Positions 1-12,682 of a stretch of 64,000 nt of DNA are shown here, in pieces. Position 1 is the stretch's first letter, and every line of letters starts with the position of its first letter. Under the pieces are notes generated by a model. The model did no database searches and had not been told where the DNA came from. It saw only the letters and a list, made by a program, of their open reading frames with translations. The DNA comes from Simmondsia chinensis (taxonomy: Eukaryota; Streptophyta; Magnoliopsida; Caryophyllales; Simmondsiaceae). The stretch covers positions 8,868,501 to 8,932,500 of the forward strand of contig JAGTTD010000001.1 in the NCBI GenBank assembly GCA_018398585.1. The letters run 5' to 3'. The position numbers and the translations under genes are program-made.

Positions 1-310
1 GATGTCAAGGATGGCTATCGTGTCCTGCTATTGGGAAAATTGTAGAGTGGTGCTTTTGATGTGTAGAGGACCCACGCCATCTTCGTAGAATTTTGCCTCA
101 ATGCAGTTGGAGCAAGCCATGAATGATTGTTATCTGCCATAGCTACGTTATACTTGTAATGGTTCTAGAAGATAAGCAACTTGTGAGTTGAAGATGGAAT
201 ATAATAATTGGCATGCAACCAATCTCTATCGAGCAAAGCATTATAGCTTGAGGTAGTTGCCACCACAAAGACAGCTATCAGCTTGGTTAAGATGCCAACA
301 GTTAAGTCAA

Positions 311-652
311 TCAGGATGACTCATTCAGATTTGGTAGTAGCTCTAGAAAACAAATTACCACATCTGAAGCAATTAAGTCTTCTCGAGACTTACCAATGAC
401 CCCCAACATATATAAAGGCAATAGGTTGATAGCTATGCCATTATCCACCAAGACCCTATTAACCAGAATGCCATCAAATTTGGCCTTGATGTACAGGGGC
501 TTGACGTGTTTATTGGTGGCATTAGGCCCATCAAACAACATTTTCATTATGTCAGGCGGGTCATCAAATAATTTGGGTACTGCAACATTAACATTAAAAG
601 ACAAAAGGTTGAGTGTAAATTTAGTGGCCACTACTTCAGCCACAAGCTCCAC
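311..652 (-). pseudogene. Gypsy retropepsin-like (protease) fragment
   Basis: A 113-residue open stretch contains the motif VLVDNGIAINLLPLYMLG, which matches the aspartic-protease active-site region of plant gypsy polyproteins. In several plant families the site reads D-N-G rather than D-S/T-G. Conserved upstream context (a segment on residues contributed by the mobile partner, then an 'NRVLVDNG' core) supports the call. It sits downstream of the gag pieces in the same orientation, as expected in a gag-pol reading. The frame is closed on both sides by stops, so it is not expressed as a full polyprotein. Confidence 0.7.
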
Positions 653-1669
653 TTAAGGTGTCCGATATAATCACATCGCCCTCGGGACCTTCTCGGGCAT
701 CAGCTGCCATGAATTCCAAGGGAAGGTGTAAGGCGGTCCTGACATGCTTATCCCCCCAAAACTCTCGCCCCCTGACATGATGAGGAGCTAGCCCATCTTT
801 CAAGCTTCTTGTTAGTTGGCCCTTTTCCTGTATTAAGAAGTTTGGACTCAGCCATTGGATCATCAAGATCCATATGCTCGGTTTGCTTGCCCTTTTGGAC
901 TCTAGCCTCTTCTTGAGAGAGCTTGGCCAAGCAAGTATCGAGTAAAGTCCTCCACCGAGCTACCTTTTTGCGCAGTTTCCTCCTTTTTTGGGTTCAAGTT
1001 TGGAAGGACTAACTGCCTCTTGATTGTGGTGATTCCTCGTCCTAACAATTCCGAACTTAACACCAGAAGACTGACATCCTGAGTGATGTGGTACTAGACT
1101 CGTGTCCGCATCCAGTAGGGTGTACTTTGGATTCCTCTTAGGTTGCCCTGTCCTCATGATGACCTGAGTCTTCAAGGGAGAATCCTTAACAGGATCACCT
1201 CTTCGAGATTTCTTAGACGACATGTTTAGCTATAAAAGAGGTCAGTGTGGGAAACATGCTGAGGAAGCAACCTGAGTTTCCTCATCGCAACTTGTATTTT
1301 CCCACAGCATTACTGACATGTTGTGTGTGACATCCTTTGAAGATTGTGAAATATTTTATCTCGACTAGTTGGACTTTGAGAGGATCTGTGGTTGCTACTA
1401 ATCTCCATAACCAACTCTTCTTCCACTATCAGCGTAATGGTGGAGCTATTATGGAACTTGATCAGCAAATTCTTAAAAGCAGCACACTAGTAGGTAGGAT
1501 GGAGTTCAGTGACATGCCAGTGGCATATTCCATCATCAAGTGTGCGAACCAGTCTTGGGAATCCTAATTTTCCTTCGATGACCAATCACTTGAAAACGTG
1601 GTCAGCCACTCGTGCCTTCTGATTGTCACTAAGAACTATTTTCCTCCAATACAAGGAAAAAGGGATAGT

Positions 1670-2740
1670 CTAGACACAATAAGGCTTATCATTTTTGAAG
1701 CCTTCAATGACATTGACCTGAAGAGGAGTAGGGACAAGGTTTTTATCCATGTCCCTTTCTAATTGTCCCAAGAAGATCAATTCCCTTACCTTTATGGCAT
1801 CCTGGACCACGTTTATAAATATCACATAGTTCCTTGTTGAATTGGTCAACAAATCATGCCACTTACCGTATACATTTCCCTTGTTAGAATTAGGGTTAGG
1901 CTTTTTTTGTTTACCCCTAATCTTGAGTTTATTATTTGTCTCAAGCCAATCCAATATTACATCGGCTCTAAAGAGGTCAAACAAATATTTTCTCAGGTCT
2001 TGGGACTGATAAGTCTTCTAGGATTTAATATCCTTCTTAACCAAAGGAATACAAACCAAAGGAGGCCCTTTGACGTAATCAACATCATCAATCACGTATG
2101 GAGGGTCTTCTTCCTCTTCTATTAAGTCGTTTACATGTGTTCCATACATGCCATTTTTCTTAAAGCTTTCTTCTTTTAGGACAGCCTCATATCTAGCGGC
2201 ACATTCTGCCAGCTGAAAAAGCATCGTAAAGTTAAAGCCTTTGAATTTCTTTTTGAATTCAATATCGAAGTCGTTTAAGGCTAGCTTGGCGAACTCAAGT
2301 TCAAGAAGGGATACTGTGCATTTTATTCTAGGTTTCTTGAACCATTTAATATAGTCATTCATTGACTCGCTTGGCTTTTGTGTCATCCGAGCCAAGTATG
2401 ACATGGAAGTTACTAATTCCATTCTCGGGGATTGGGCCTGGAATTGTTTGGCCATATCATCCCAAAATTAGATAGAAGTAGCGGGTAGGCTAATGTACCA
2501 TTGGAAAGCGGTTCTAGTTAATGAGCTCGGGACAACCTTAATTTGAGATACTGGTTATCTGTCGCTTCCCTACATTGGCAATTAAATCCTGCCAAATGCT
2601 TGAGGGTAGAAACAGTCCCTTCCCCTAAAATGTAGGTGAACTCGGGGATCTTATATGCTCGAGGAAAAGGGTAGTCCCTGTCTATGTAGTCAGGGTAAGG
2701 TTTACTATAAAAGGGTTTGTTGATCCTTGCGAGACCTACC
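1670..2740 (-). pseudogene. Gypsy gag (Retrotrans_gag plus degenerate zinc knuckle)
   Basis: The minus strand from about 2740 to 2018 encodes a gag capsid domain with typical blocks such as ARMTQKPSESMNDYIKWFKK, FAKLALNDFDIEFKKKF and AARYEAVLKEE. The part above 2455 is in the same sense but interrupted by a stop. The stretch 1984-1670 continues with a nucleocapsid-like segment whose CCHC knuckle has lost key residues: the first Cys is Gly (YGKWHDL) and the later Cys is Tyr. Gag would form the virus-like particle of the retrotransposon. Stops and frame changes mark it as a pseudogene. Confidence 0.75.
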
Positions 2741-4127
2741 TATACATTTACTCAATGAGGGCAGGCAATTGGTTCTAGAGGGGTAAGTTTGTTACATGAT
2801 TATGTACCTGGCATTGCCTCCAAAGTGGGTGAGGATCTCGAGGGGGATCTCTAGGGTACCACTGAGAACCTATCACAATCAGGTGCGGGAATGGTTGTTA
2901 ACCCCCAAATCTTGGGTAAGCCCCTTAATCATACTAGCCATGCACTTGATTTGCCATGAAGTATGTCTCAGCATGACCTGGGTTACATGGCATGCATGGA
3001 AGCACACAGTGTTAGCAGGCTGTTGATTCATCCTTGTCAGATTAATCCCCAATCATGATCTTGAGGAAGTGGGTTGTTAATTTTTCCCCTAGTACTATAA
3101 GCATGGAGAGGTCTAGGAGGGCCTGACTTTGCACTCCTGCTTCAAGGCCTTAAGTGGGCCCCGAGGCAACCTCTACTACCTGAGCACGGTATGAACGGTT
3201 GTGCCCCCCATCTCGAGTACAGGTAGCACCCGCATTAGCGTTGAGGTCCTTAATGGTCAGAAAGAAAATTTGATACAAAGGCCCAGCAGTGCCAAGGGGC
3301 ATGGTCTCACTTCTACATCTAGATTCCAAGTGTGTAACACTTGGGTTAGCCACAGTTAGGTTCTTCGTCCTCTCAGGGCCCATGTAGTCAACCTGAGCAA
3401 CTGGCAATCACAAACTTGAGGGTACCTCATGAGGGTAGCCAGCTGGTGGTGATGGAAGAGATATAGCCAAAGCTTCTTGATATCCTCCCTAATGGCTAGG
3501 ACCAAGCCATTATGAGTCTTAGTTTGTTTAACCAAGATAGGTTCAACTTCAACCACCGTCTACCTAGCCACGTACTTAGCGATAAGGGTAGCAGTAGAAG
3601 AGAAGGTTGAGTTTATTTCTACCAAGACTCTATTAGTTTCTCTATGAAGCCTTTTATTCATAGAGGTTTTAGCGTTGTTATCACTGCTCTCATGGCGGCA
3701 GAGTTTTCACGCTAAGCAGCTAGAGTATGCTCTGTTTCAACACCTTGTCTTTTGAAAGCTTCCCTCATTGTTTGTTAGACTCTTTGGTCCACAATCTCTA
3801 AATGGCATTTGAGCATAGCGATGAAACTCTTGTGAGAATGGCCGTCGAGCCTAATACGTTCATCTTCTAGGATACCATCATCACCACCGCTTCTGCTGCC
3901 GTGGCCGTGACTTGGTTCATCCCTTCGAGATATGTGACTTTGCTCTACAGGATGTCTAAATAGGGATCCAACCAAGGCCAAGCCTTCTGGATCCTCATGC
4001 TCGAGGGCACTACACCTTCTGATCCCAACCATTAGCGAATGGCTGGCAATTATGCTCTAGTAATCCACGATGGGCTAACAACAATGAGGTCTCTTTTCAA
4101 GCCTCCCACTGTGGTTTCCAAAAGGCG

Positions 4128-4717
4128 TGTTTGCTATATTTGTTTCAAGTTTTTGTGTGTGTGGTCTCTGTAAATGTGAAAACAGAACAAACGTGCAAAA
4201 GGGACTCATTGCAGCTGGGGAGTGAGCGTAATTACGATTAACTGTTTTTGAAGATAAGGTTGTGATATGTTAGTGTATGTGACTTTGGTTACACCCTGAG
4301 TTCTACTTATGCTTCAATTAAGAATACTTTTTTAAAATGTATTTATGGATTTTTTTAATTATTTTTATGACACGAAATTAAAAGAATATGAATCTAACTC
4401 GAGTGGCAATTACAGTGACGAAGCAGGGCCCACAGACACCTTTCCTCGTACACTTAAAAATTAGGAACTGAGATGAAAACAAACCCTCGTCCACTTATAA
4501 GCTCGAGTCAATCAAGTTTTTAAGCCTGACACCCTTGACTTATAATAACTCAAATGAGTTTAGGTCCGTTAGATTAAGATGGAGCAAATCATATTCAAGT
4601 CAATGGATTGGGACTAATGCAATCAAGGGACAAGCCTTGGCCATCAAAGCCTTAAACTAAAGCCTCAAATCTTAACTTGTCGATTTGTTGGAATAGATTA
4701 AAACCGGAAAGTCATAC
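4128..4717 (-). repeat. LTR-like block of the gypsy relic
   Basis: This block begins TGTTTGCTATATTTGTTT and is clearly homologous, in the same orientation, to 46157-46845. Shared blocks include 'cttgacttataataactc' and 'gacaccttt/gacacccttct'. It lies on the 5' side of the minus-strand gag relic, where a 5' LTR is expected. The sequence just inside it (minus strand TTTTGGAAACCACAGTGGGA) has the look of a plant gypsy primer-site region. The far boundary is where similarity with the other copy ends, so the true LTR may be longer. Confidence 0.55.
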
Positions 4718-6033
4718 CTGAAGCTCAAGAATTGTATTACTATGGAGGTAAGTACAGCAGAGGTCTACCTTATGCTATGCCTAGCTAAGTTACCCTACTC
4801 CTAAGTAAAAAGCACAAGTGTGTTGTAAAAAAAAACTTGAAGAAGTTTTACAATGAGTGTATGTATACTTCTTTGGACTAACAGAGAGTCCTTATAAAAA
4901 ATAAGAAATAATGGCAGCTCTTTTTCCGGCAACTCCACCCAAGTCTGGCCACTAAACTTTCTTCTACAGGAGTAAATCTTCAATAAATGTGCCCTGAATT
5001 CAATATTAGAGGGAAATCCTTGGTACCCATGTTCGCATTCTTACCGGAAGTCCCTTGTAGAAGCCCTGCACTCTATTGGATTAAGCTTAATGCCCAAGTA
5101 ACTAAAATTGCGAACCAAATAACTGCCTCTAGCCTGAGAACCACCTGTCTTACAGCGTCCCTGATAGCCCTTCAAGCTCGAGATAGCCCTTCAAGCTCGA
5201 GCTCACTTCACCCCTCAACCATCTCGAGCCTCGAGTGGTTGAATCCCTTGTCAAGGGTAATTACCTTCTCAGGATGTTGGGCTCGAAATGCCGTTATCTT
5301 AATACTTAAAGACTTGACTTCTCTCTAGAAGGCCCTCACATGCTGACGCCCTCACATGCTGACTGTGTGGCATTTTACTCAAAATGACATCGTCCCGACC
5401 CCCTTGAAACTAGGGTGTAAACAGTTACCTTATGTCTTTCTTCTCTTTATTCTCTTTTCTTTTGGGTTAGCTTTCTATACCCTCAGGGGAACTCTACCTC
5501 TTAATTAATTATCAAAGTAAAAAGAAAGAAATCAGGTTTAGATTGAGTTATTTGGAGTTAAGTTGAACTTGGCTTAACACGTTTAAATCCTTTATGTAGT
5601 TGTGTCGAATATTTCGGTTAGTGCAACCTATTTCTGGCATGTTTAAACTACTTATTGTATAGAGTTATAACAGTATACTTACTCCTATTATGAAACATAA
5701 GGGCTTACTTTGACATGCTGAAATGACATTCAACAAAAATATGACCAAGTTGGAAACCATGCATTACTCTTTTTTAATGACTAAAAGAGGTGGAGTCCAT
5801 GGTACAAGTGTAGAATGTGGTGGTAAAAGGGTAGAAAAAACAAGTACAAGCAAAAACTTGGAAGCTACACAACCACACAATGATCAAAGTTAGGGAATAA
5901 AGGATTAACATTTGTAACATCCAAATTGAGAAATCACTTGGTGTAGAATTAACTTTTGCTTGTATGACCCAAAATCATATTACCTAAATTCAAAATCAAG
6001 GATTGAATTTTGTTTAGAAGGGAATTCCAATTA
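4718..6033. other. No gene recognised; AT-rich repeat-like DNA
   Basis: No coding signature was seen. Two small tandem duplications are visible: 'gatagcccttcaagctcga' twice near 5163-5200, and 'gccctcacatgctgac' twice near 5331-5362. A poly-A-rich patch lies near 4830. The region may continue the LTR begun at 4128. Confidence 0.5.
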
Positions 6034-6038
6034 TGTGG

Positions 6039-7149
6039 TGTTAGTTTTTTAAGATCGCGTAAAACTGTTTTTGAAATATGTTTCTATGGCTTTAATCTGA
6101 GATCGAGTCACAAATGACGATAGGAGAACAAAATCAAAATGCAAAACATAGAAACAACACAGGATTTACATGGTTCGGCCCTAAGTGGCCTATATCCATG
6201 ATCCCCCCATCTCCCCCCCCCCCCCCCCCCCCCCCCCAAACACTAGAGAAGCTGACTTATATTATTGCAGACCATATCGAATTACAAGTTACAAGCCATT
6301 TCTCAACCCAAGCTTTTAATTACAAATCTTTTCCTTTACAGCTTCTAAGATCGAAACATAAAGCTAAAGGAAAAAGTAAGAACGTTACACCTGATTCCAG
6401 TTAGACATTGCAATCAACATGGATGCCATCAAGAAGATCTTGATCACCTCCTATGGATTACACCATACTCAGAACTAGAGATTTTCTCTGAAGAAAGCTT
6501 GGAGAAAACCCTAGCAAAGCTCTCAAGAAAAAAGGGTAAGACAAAGGGAAAAATGACTGAGATAAATGAAGCACAGTAAAAGACAATCCCTTTTATACCC
6601 AAAAGTTTCAATCCATGTTTGCTCATCGAAACTGTTCATAAGGCCCTAGATCAACGGCTTAGAGGGCAGCTAACAAAACACAAAGGGAGGCTCTTGAGGA
6701 CTTACACGTGGCACAATTCAGGCCACTCTTTAGACCAAGATCAACAGCTCATAATGCTTATAAACAAACACAAAACGGTGTGCCCACATGCGAACACATG
6801 GCTTCATCATGGCCGCTCATTTAAACAATTTGAAACAGACATAAAGCTTCCTTAAGAAGCTTCATATGCAAGTGGGATCCAGTTGGTACAAGCAAGGGGA
6901 CATGGGCATCGAAAAAAGGGACGGGCAAGCCACATGTTAGGGGTAATATAGGTATTCTAGGTTACGACATACAAACCATTTTGAAAAATATATTGACCTT
7001 GAACTTCAATTTATTTACTTAGATGCCATTATATGATTCAAACTTACTTGCTCATGTATACACCACATTTTACTGAACTAATAGCCTAAGTTAGACACTT
7101 AGCTTATAATTTGAGCATAGTTAGCATATATAGGAACCATATGTCAACA
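6039..7149 (-). repeat. 3' LTR of the copia element
   Basis: On the plus strand it starts TGTTAG and ends GTCAACA, and it is homologous over its length to 18416-19417. It contains an uninterrupted run of about 25 C at 6213-6237. The minus-strand tract CAAGTAGAGAAT immediately upstream (plus 7150-7163) is the probable polypurine tract. Confidence 0.88.
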
Positions 7150-7216
7150 ATTCTCTACTTGGTTACTATATAACTACCTAGGCTCACTCTAATAATAAGG
7201 GGGATAACATATGATC

Positions 7217-7802
7217 CTAGCATCCACCAAGATCCCAAAAACTCTGAACTATGTTGATACACTTTACCAACTTAATTAGAGGCACAGCCTTGGCTTCCAT
7301 ATCAGCAAGATTGTCTTCAGTTGAAATTTTCAGCAAATCAATCATTTCAAATTCAAGCTGCTCCTTTGTAAAGTGTCTTATAATAGCTAGATATTTCATT
7401 CAGTCATGATATACCAAGATTTTCTAAGGGCTAGGGTAGATTGACTATCCATATGTATTATGGTACCCCTAGGCCCAATCTAAGCTTAGTCAATAGTCCA
7501 CTTAGCCAAATACCCTCTTCGATGGCATTTGTCAACACTAAGAACTCTTCCTCAATTGTTGACAATGCTTTCACTAACTGAAGCTTAGATCTCCAGCTGA
7601 CAGCTCCACAATTTAAAGTGTAGATATATGAGCTGGTAGACTTATGCCTGTCTAAGTCTCCATTGAATTGGCTATCAGTATAACCTAGAAGTTTCAGGTT
7701 TGTATTGTTTCTCTCAAATGTAAGTCTTAAGCAGATAGTACCCTTAATGTACCTAAGCAACCATTTTATTCCATTCCAATGTTCCTTTCTCATGTTCCCC
7801 AT
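7217..7802 (-). pseudogene. Copia RNase H domain
   Basis: Two minus-strand open stretches (7802-7458 and 7399-7217) carry copia RNase H landmarks: KEHWNGIKWLLRYIKGT, GYTDSQFNGDLDRHKSTSSY, GAVSWRSKLQ, LSTIEEEFLVL, and the C-terminal block EFEMIDLLKISTEDNLADM. RNase H removes template RNA during reverse transcription. The GYTDSQF block keeps the first catalytic Asp. A frame break separates the two pieces, so the domain is not expressed whole. It lies just upstream (minus sense) of the polypurine tract and 3' LTR, as expected. Confidence 0.88.
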
Positions 7803-7859
7803 GAACCTAGATAAAACACTAATAGGGTAGTCTAAATCGGGTCGTACACGTCATAGTAT

Positions 7860-8770
7860 ACATGATTGATCCTATAGCATTTGCGTAAGGAATGTTAGTC
7901 ATATCAGCTTGTTTAGGCTTAATTTTTAGGACTTTCATCTGCTGAGAATTTATGATGGGGAGCTACGGGAACCCTAACTGGTTTTGAATTAGTCATGTTA
8001 AAATAGTTAACAACCTTTTCCAAATAGCTTGCCTAAGAAAAGTGAACTGTTTTTAAATCTTTATTTCTACTTATCTCCGTTCCCAAAATCTTCTTAGCTT
8101 GACCCAAGTATTTCATGTCAAAATTCTATTTCAACAATCCTTTCAACCTCAAAATTTCATTCATGCTTTTATTGGTAATCAACATATCATCCATGCAAAT
8201 CAGAAATATATCATTGAGTTATTTTCAGCATTTTTCACATAAAAGCACACATCATGTGTTGATCTGGTAAACCCATTTTTGTTTATTAATTGGTTAAAAC
8301 ATCTATACCACTTCCTGGGGACTATTTTAGACTGTATCGGGATTTCCTCAACCTACATACTTGGCCGTCATTTCTAGGTTCTTTAAAGCCCTCATGTTGG
8401 GCCACATAAATCTATTCTTCTAATTCCCCATGTAAGAAAGTTGTGGTCACATTCATTTGTTCTAGGTTTAGTTCATACTAGGCTGTGAAAGCCATAAGGA
8501 CCCTTATGGTGGTGTGCTTTACTACTGGAGAAAATATTTCATTATAGTCTACGCCTTCTCTTTGAGTAAAGCCCTTTACTATCAACCTAGCCTTAAATCT
8601 AGGCTTCTTTGATGGTGTGTTTGGCTCCTTGATCTTAGAGACCCATTTAGACCCCACTAGTTTCTTACCTACTAGTTTAGGTACTAGAGTCTAGGTCTGG
8701 CTTTTTTCTGTTAAAGATTCCATCTCACCAATGGTAGCATTCAACCAGCTTATTGAATGCTAGCTGTTCA
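7860..8770 (-). pseudogene. Copia reverse transcriptase remnant
   Basis: No long open frame remains, but the catalytic palm motif is readable on the minus strand at 8200-8170 as ICMDDMLIT, corresponding to the YVDDMLI box with Tyr changed to Cys. Surrounding DNA translates piecewise into copia RT. The region sits between integrase (above 9096) and RNase H (below 7802), the copia order. Multiple stops and frameshifts make it inactive. Confidence 0.75.
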
Positions 8771-8774
8771 CTGC

Positions 8775-10142
8775 TTATTTAAAGGTCAAGAGTTTTGATT
8801 CAACATACTTTGAGGCAGTGTTTAGGGCATATGTAATGTCGTCAGCATATCCCAGTTGATTAGGTGGTATGATATCTCTTCGAACTCTGTCTCTACCTAA
8901 CTGATAGTTATTTGGGTCATTTTCGGCTTGGACTTCCTCAACAGTGCTCCTATCAGCACTTGAGGATTCTTGATTAGGTTCTTTATATTCAGTATTATCT
9001 TCTATTTCAGGTTTAGGTCTGTTTTGGTAATTTTTGTCAGGTAGATTAACTTCAAATTCACATCTATCAGTGTTAAATTTCATATTCTTAGGCATCTAAT
9101 TATTATCTTGAGTTAAGTAGGGCATGTCTGATTCATTAAAGGTGATAACTCTATTTATAGTAATCTTGGTTCTATTACCATCCTTGATACCTACCCTATA
9201 GCCCTTAACACCATCAGGGTAACCTGAAAAGACTCCTTTGACAACTCTAGGTTCTAATTTGCCCTCAAATTGACGGGCATAAGTAGAACAAACCAAATAT
9301 CCCAAGGGTTGAGTAGTCAACAGGATTACCTAACCACATTTCTTTTAGTGTCTTAAAGTCTATACCAGTTGAGGGTGTCCTATTTATCAAATAATATGCT
9401 GTTTTGACAGCTTTCCCCTAGATTATTTACCTAAAACTGAGGCAAATAGCATACACCTAGCCCTATCCAGTAAGGTTCTATTCTTTCTTTCAACAACCCC
9501 ATTTTGTTGTGGTGTCCCCTTGGCAGGTATTATGATGTCTTATCCCATTTTTAAAGCACATTTTGTTAAACTCTGAGTTTATGTACTCCATTTCATTATC
9601 GGTTATTAAAATCTTAAATTCTCTTCCTGTTTGATTTTCTATCAGATTTTTCCATTTCATAAATGTTACAAAACAATCATCTTCATTTTTCATTAAAAAA
9701 ATCCAAAACTTAAGCTAAAAATCATCAACAATGGACCAAATTTATGAAGCTCCCCCTAATGTGGTGACCCTAGATGGTCCCTATAAATCTAAATGCATAT
9801 AATCTAGAGGTCCATCAGTTGTGTGTTTACCAGTTTTAAATGCTAAATGATGGTGTTTTCCAAATATACGGGATTCGCAGAAATTCAATTTAGAAATAGA
9901 ATCACCACACAACAATCCATGATTAGGCAGTTCACACAATCCGCTTTCAGATGCATGTCCTACGCATTTATGCCATAGATTTGTTGGATCAAGTTTAATA
10001 GTAGCATATGAGTCACCTGAGACAATCTAACTCTATAACATATAAAACCGTTCTTAATTTTACCCTTTAAGACCACTAAAGTCCCTTTCATTATCTTTAA
10101 TTCACCCTTGACAGCCCTAAAGTTCAATCCCCTAAGACCCAA
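8775..10142 (-). pseudogene. Copia integrase region (pre-integrase, core, C-terminal)
   Basis: In minus-strand order: a GAG-pre-integrase-like stretch (10142-9960, with MKGTLVVLKGKIKNG), an integrase core piece (9693-9490, with FKILITDNEMEYINSEF, the second catalytic Asp block), the integrase C-terminal block (9320-9096, with KLEPRVVKGVFSGYPDGVKG), and a linker toward RT (9095-8775). Integrase inserts the cDNA into the host chromosome. The pieces lie in different frames separated by stops, so the gene is dead. Confidence 0.85.
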
Positions 10143-10528
10143 CTAACCTAATGAAATTAGGTTTCTGGATAAGTCAGGTACATGTCTAACATTCTCAAGT
10201 ACATACACTATTCCATTTGTCAATTTAATTTAACATATCCAATTCAACCAACCTTACATCGTCTGTTATCTTCTAATAAAACCCTTCCACCATTCAATGG
10301 TCTATGACCAATAAACTTGGCTTGATTTGAAGTCATATGAAAGCTACAGCCAGAATCCAATACCCACTAATGTCTAAATCCTCAGACTTAACATGTAACA
10401 TACTAGCATGCTTAGATTCATCACATATGATACTCATATTATTCAAATCAGATGAAATAAGAAGAACTTCAGCATGACCAAAATCAATTAACACAACATT
10501 ATTAACTAAGCCTTGAGACTTATTCTTT

Positions 10529-10580
10529 TCTGGGCAATTATGTTTGATGTGATCAAATCTGTTGCACTTATAACATTTAA
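10529..10580 (-). pseudogene. Copia gag zinc knuckle
   Basis: The minus strand reads KCYKCNRFDHIKHNCPE, a complete C-x2-C-x4-H-x4-C nucleocapsid zinc knuckle. It belongs to the copia gag, whose N-terminal half lies at 17897-18400 on the far side of the nested element. The knuckle residues are intact although the surrounding frame is broken. Confidence 0.85.
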
Positions 10581-10811
10581 CTTTTGATAAGTCTCTCCTA
10601 CATTTAGATGCAGAACGGTGTTTGCTCTTAGATATCTTTCTGCCACAATTGCTCTCCTCATTGTTAGTTCTAACTCTCTCATTTAAGTTGTTAGCACTAC
10701 TGTTATGGTTCTAATTATTTTTTTTTTTTCCCCTCTTTTTAGTCCAAGTATTTTGCTCCTAAGAGCCTGAGTAACCTCTCCTAAGCTTAGTTTCTATCTT
10801 CCATACCTAAG

Positions 10812-10816
10812 TGTAT
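10812..10816. repeat. Target-site duplication TGTAT (left)
   Basis: TGTAT here matches TGTAT at 17892-17896 exactly, bracketing the nested element 10817-17891. A 5-bp duplication is the size made by LTR-retrotransposon integrases. Confidence 0.85.
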
Positions 10817-12663
10817 TGATGCTTTACTAGGTGTATGCTTAGCAAGTGCACTAAGTCGCATCAAGTAATAAAGAGTTAGTAGAGTATCATTCCCATGAGG
10901 ATTGTTATTGAGCGAGTACAAAAATTAGTAGTTTTAGTGCTATTTTAAAAACCGAAATTTGTAGTTTTTGAAATGAAACAAACCAAAATAAAAAGAACTA
11001 AAATGTTTACTAATTTTTATAAAAAGTGTATTGATTTTTTGATGGTTTTTATGATAATAAGGTCCAAGGCATCCGATTTCACCTAGCTGAATTAATACGC
11101 CTTTCTATTCTCGGTATTCAAGTTGTTATAACATGTTGATGGCCGAAAATCCTAATTTACTAGGCATTCTCTCTCGCATAACAATTAGCAAACTCTTTTA
11201 CATATTAACTCATCAATCTCTTGCATGAATTTAAATAAGAAAAGAGTTTTAAAGATCCATAGTTTTTACTTAAGACCACATAAATCACATTAATTTTCTC
11301 TCGAGTATTCGCTTAATTTGTGGTGTTTATCACCTTAGTAATCATCTTAAATGTCCTCTTGGACTCATTATGAATCATTATAGGCTTTAAATGGTGATCG
11401 AACATTCAAAACTTATGAAGAACAATGATAAACACTTCAAGAACACAATAACAAAATATTGAATACGTTGAATTAGAAGAAAGCATATATTACAACTTAG
11501 GCTACATCGTAGCCTTAGAAAAATAAAATTAGTTCATGGAAAACATAATATAATATAAAACTAAGACAAAATCCACGAACTTAAAGAAGAGAATGATAGA
11601 AAAGAACTTGAAAATGCAAAATTACAAACCAAACTTCTTCTTTTCTCCTCCTTCTTTCTCCCTACGGATTTCTACCATATTTCTCTAATTTGTATTGAGT
11701 TGTTTTGATTTTGGTTCATGCTAAAACACCTTCTAATCAACCCCATTTATAGTACTTGTGGTTGCATTTACTTAAAATAAAAAATATTGCAAGCTTTAAT
11801 CTCATTGCACCACATACTGCCATTGTTGTCCAAAACTGCAGAATTCAATCAACTTGATGATTTGTTCCAAATATTTATTTATTTATTTATTTATTTTTAT
11901 TTTTTTTGCTTTGGTCATCCAAAATCAGTTTTGACATCATCTTGGACATTTAAATGAATTTTTTAATCCATCATTGCAGTTGATTTGTTCATTTTGCCAC
12001 CAAATTTGTAAGTTGAACTGAATTGTGCAAGTTTGCTGTACATTTTCTACGGCTGCTGTTCTTGCTTATTTTTCTTCATTCTTTTTTGCTTTTTCAAGCC
12101 AAAACTGTGCCTTGACATTATTTTGAACATGTTATTGAAGTGTACGAAGCATCCATGCACTTGATTTGTTCATTTTGCCACCCCTTTTTGCAAGTTGAAG
12201 TGTATTATTCAAGGTTGTTGTACGGTCTCTTCATTTTTCTGTTCTTTATTGTTTTTTCATTTTTTTTTCTAGCTTTCCACCACCCAAATTTAGAGTTTGC
12301 ATCAAATTGGACATGTTAATGCATTGTTTAACCCATCCTTGGTCCTAATTTGTGCATTTTGCCACCCCTTTTTTCAAGTTGAAATGAATTGTGCATGAAC
12401 TTCTTGTTTTTTTAGTTTAGCCATGTAAATTGTTATATTTTGCCCCTTTTTTGCTTTTATTTGATGAATATTGAATTCACTGGTTGATGTTGATGATAAA
12501 ACCTAGCAAGATTTAGTATAAAATGAGTGTTTTTCCAAAGAAATGGCAATAGAAGCAAAAAAAACGAAGCAAAAGCAAGCAATGGCGATAAAACTTTGAT
12601 GTATAATGGTTAGAAAATGAACCAAAAGGATATGAATAAACATATACTAAATTGGACATATCA
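10817..12663 (-). repeat. 3' LTR of the nested element
   Basis: Starts TGATGCTTTACTAGGTGTAT and ends GGACATATCA on the plus strand, and is homologous to 15571-17891. It lacks the 530-bp insertion present in the other LTR. Confidence 0.9.
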
Positions 12664-12682
12664 AAATACCCCCGAACTTAAA
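12664..12682 (-). promoter_or_regulatory. Polypurine tract of the nested element
   Basis: On the minus strand the sequence abutting the LTR reads AAGTTCGGGGGTATTT. This is the typical purine-rich plus-strand primer next to the 3' LTR of Tat/Athila-type elements, and it sets the element's orientation. Confidence 0.8.

Larger units (their letters stand above)
1..4127 (-). mobile_element. Ty3/gypsy gag-protease relic, truncated at window edge
   Basis: On the minus strand the region reads, from high to low coordinates, as an N-terminal gag leader (about 4032-3150), a gag domain (about 2740-2018), a nucleocapsid-like stretch (1984-1670), a spacer and a retropepsin-like segment (652-311). Reverse transcriptase would lie beyond position 1. 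Reading frames are broken many times, so this is a dead copy. The gag type, with a long spacer before a D-N-G protease, resembles plant Tat-like gypsy elements; the lineage is inferred, not proven. An LTR-like block abuts its 5' side at 4128. Confidence 0.75.
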
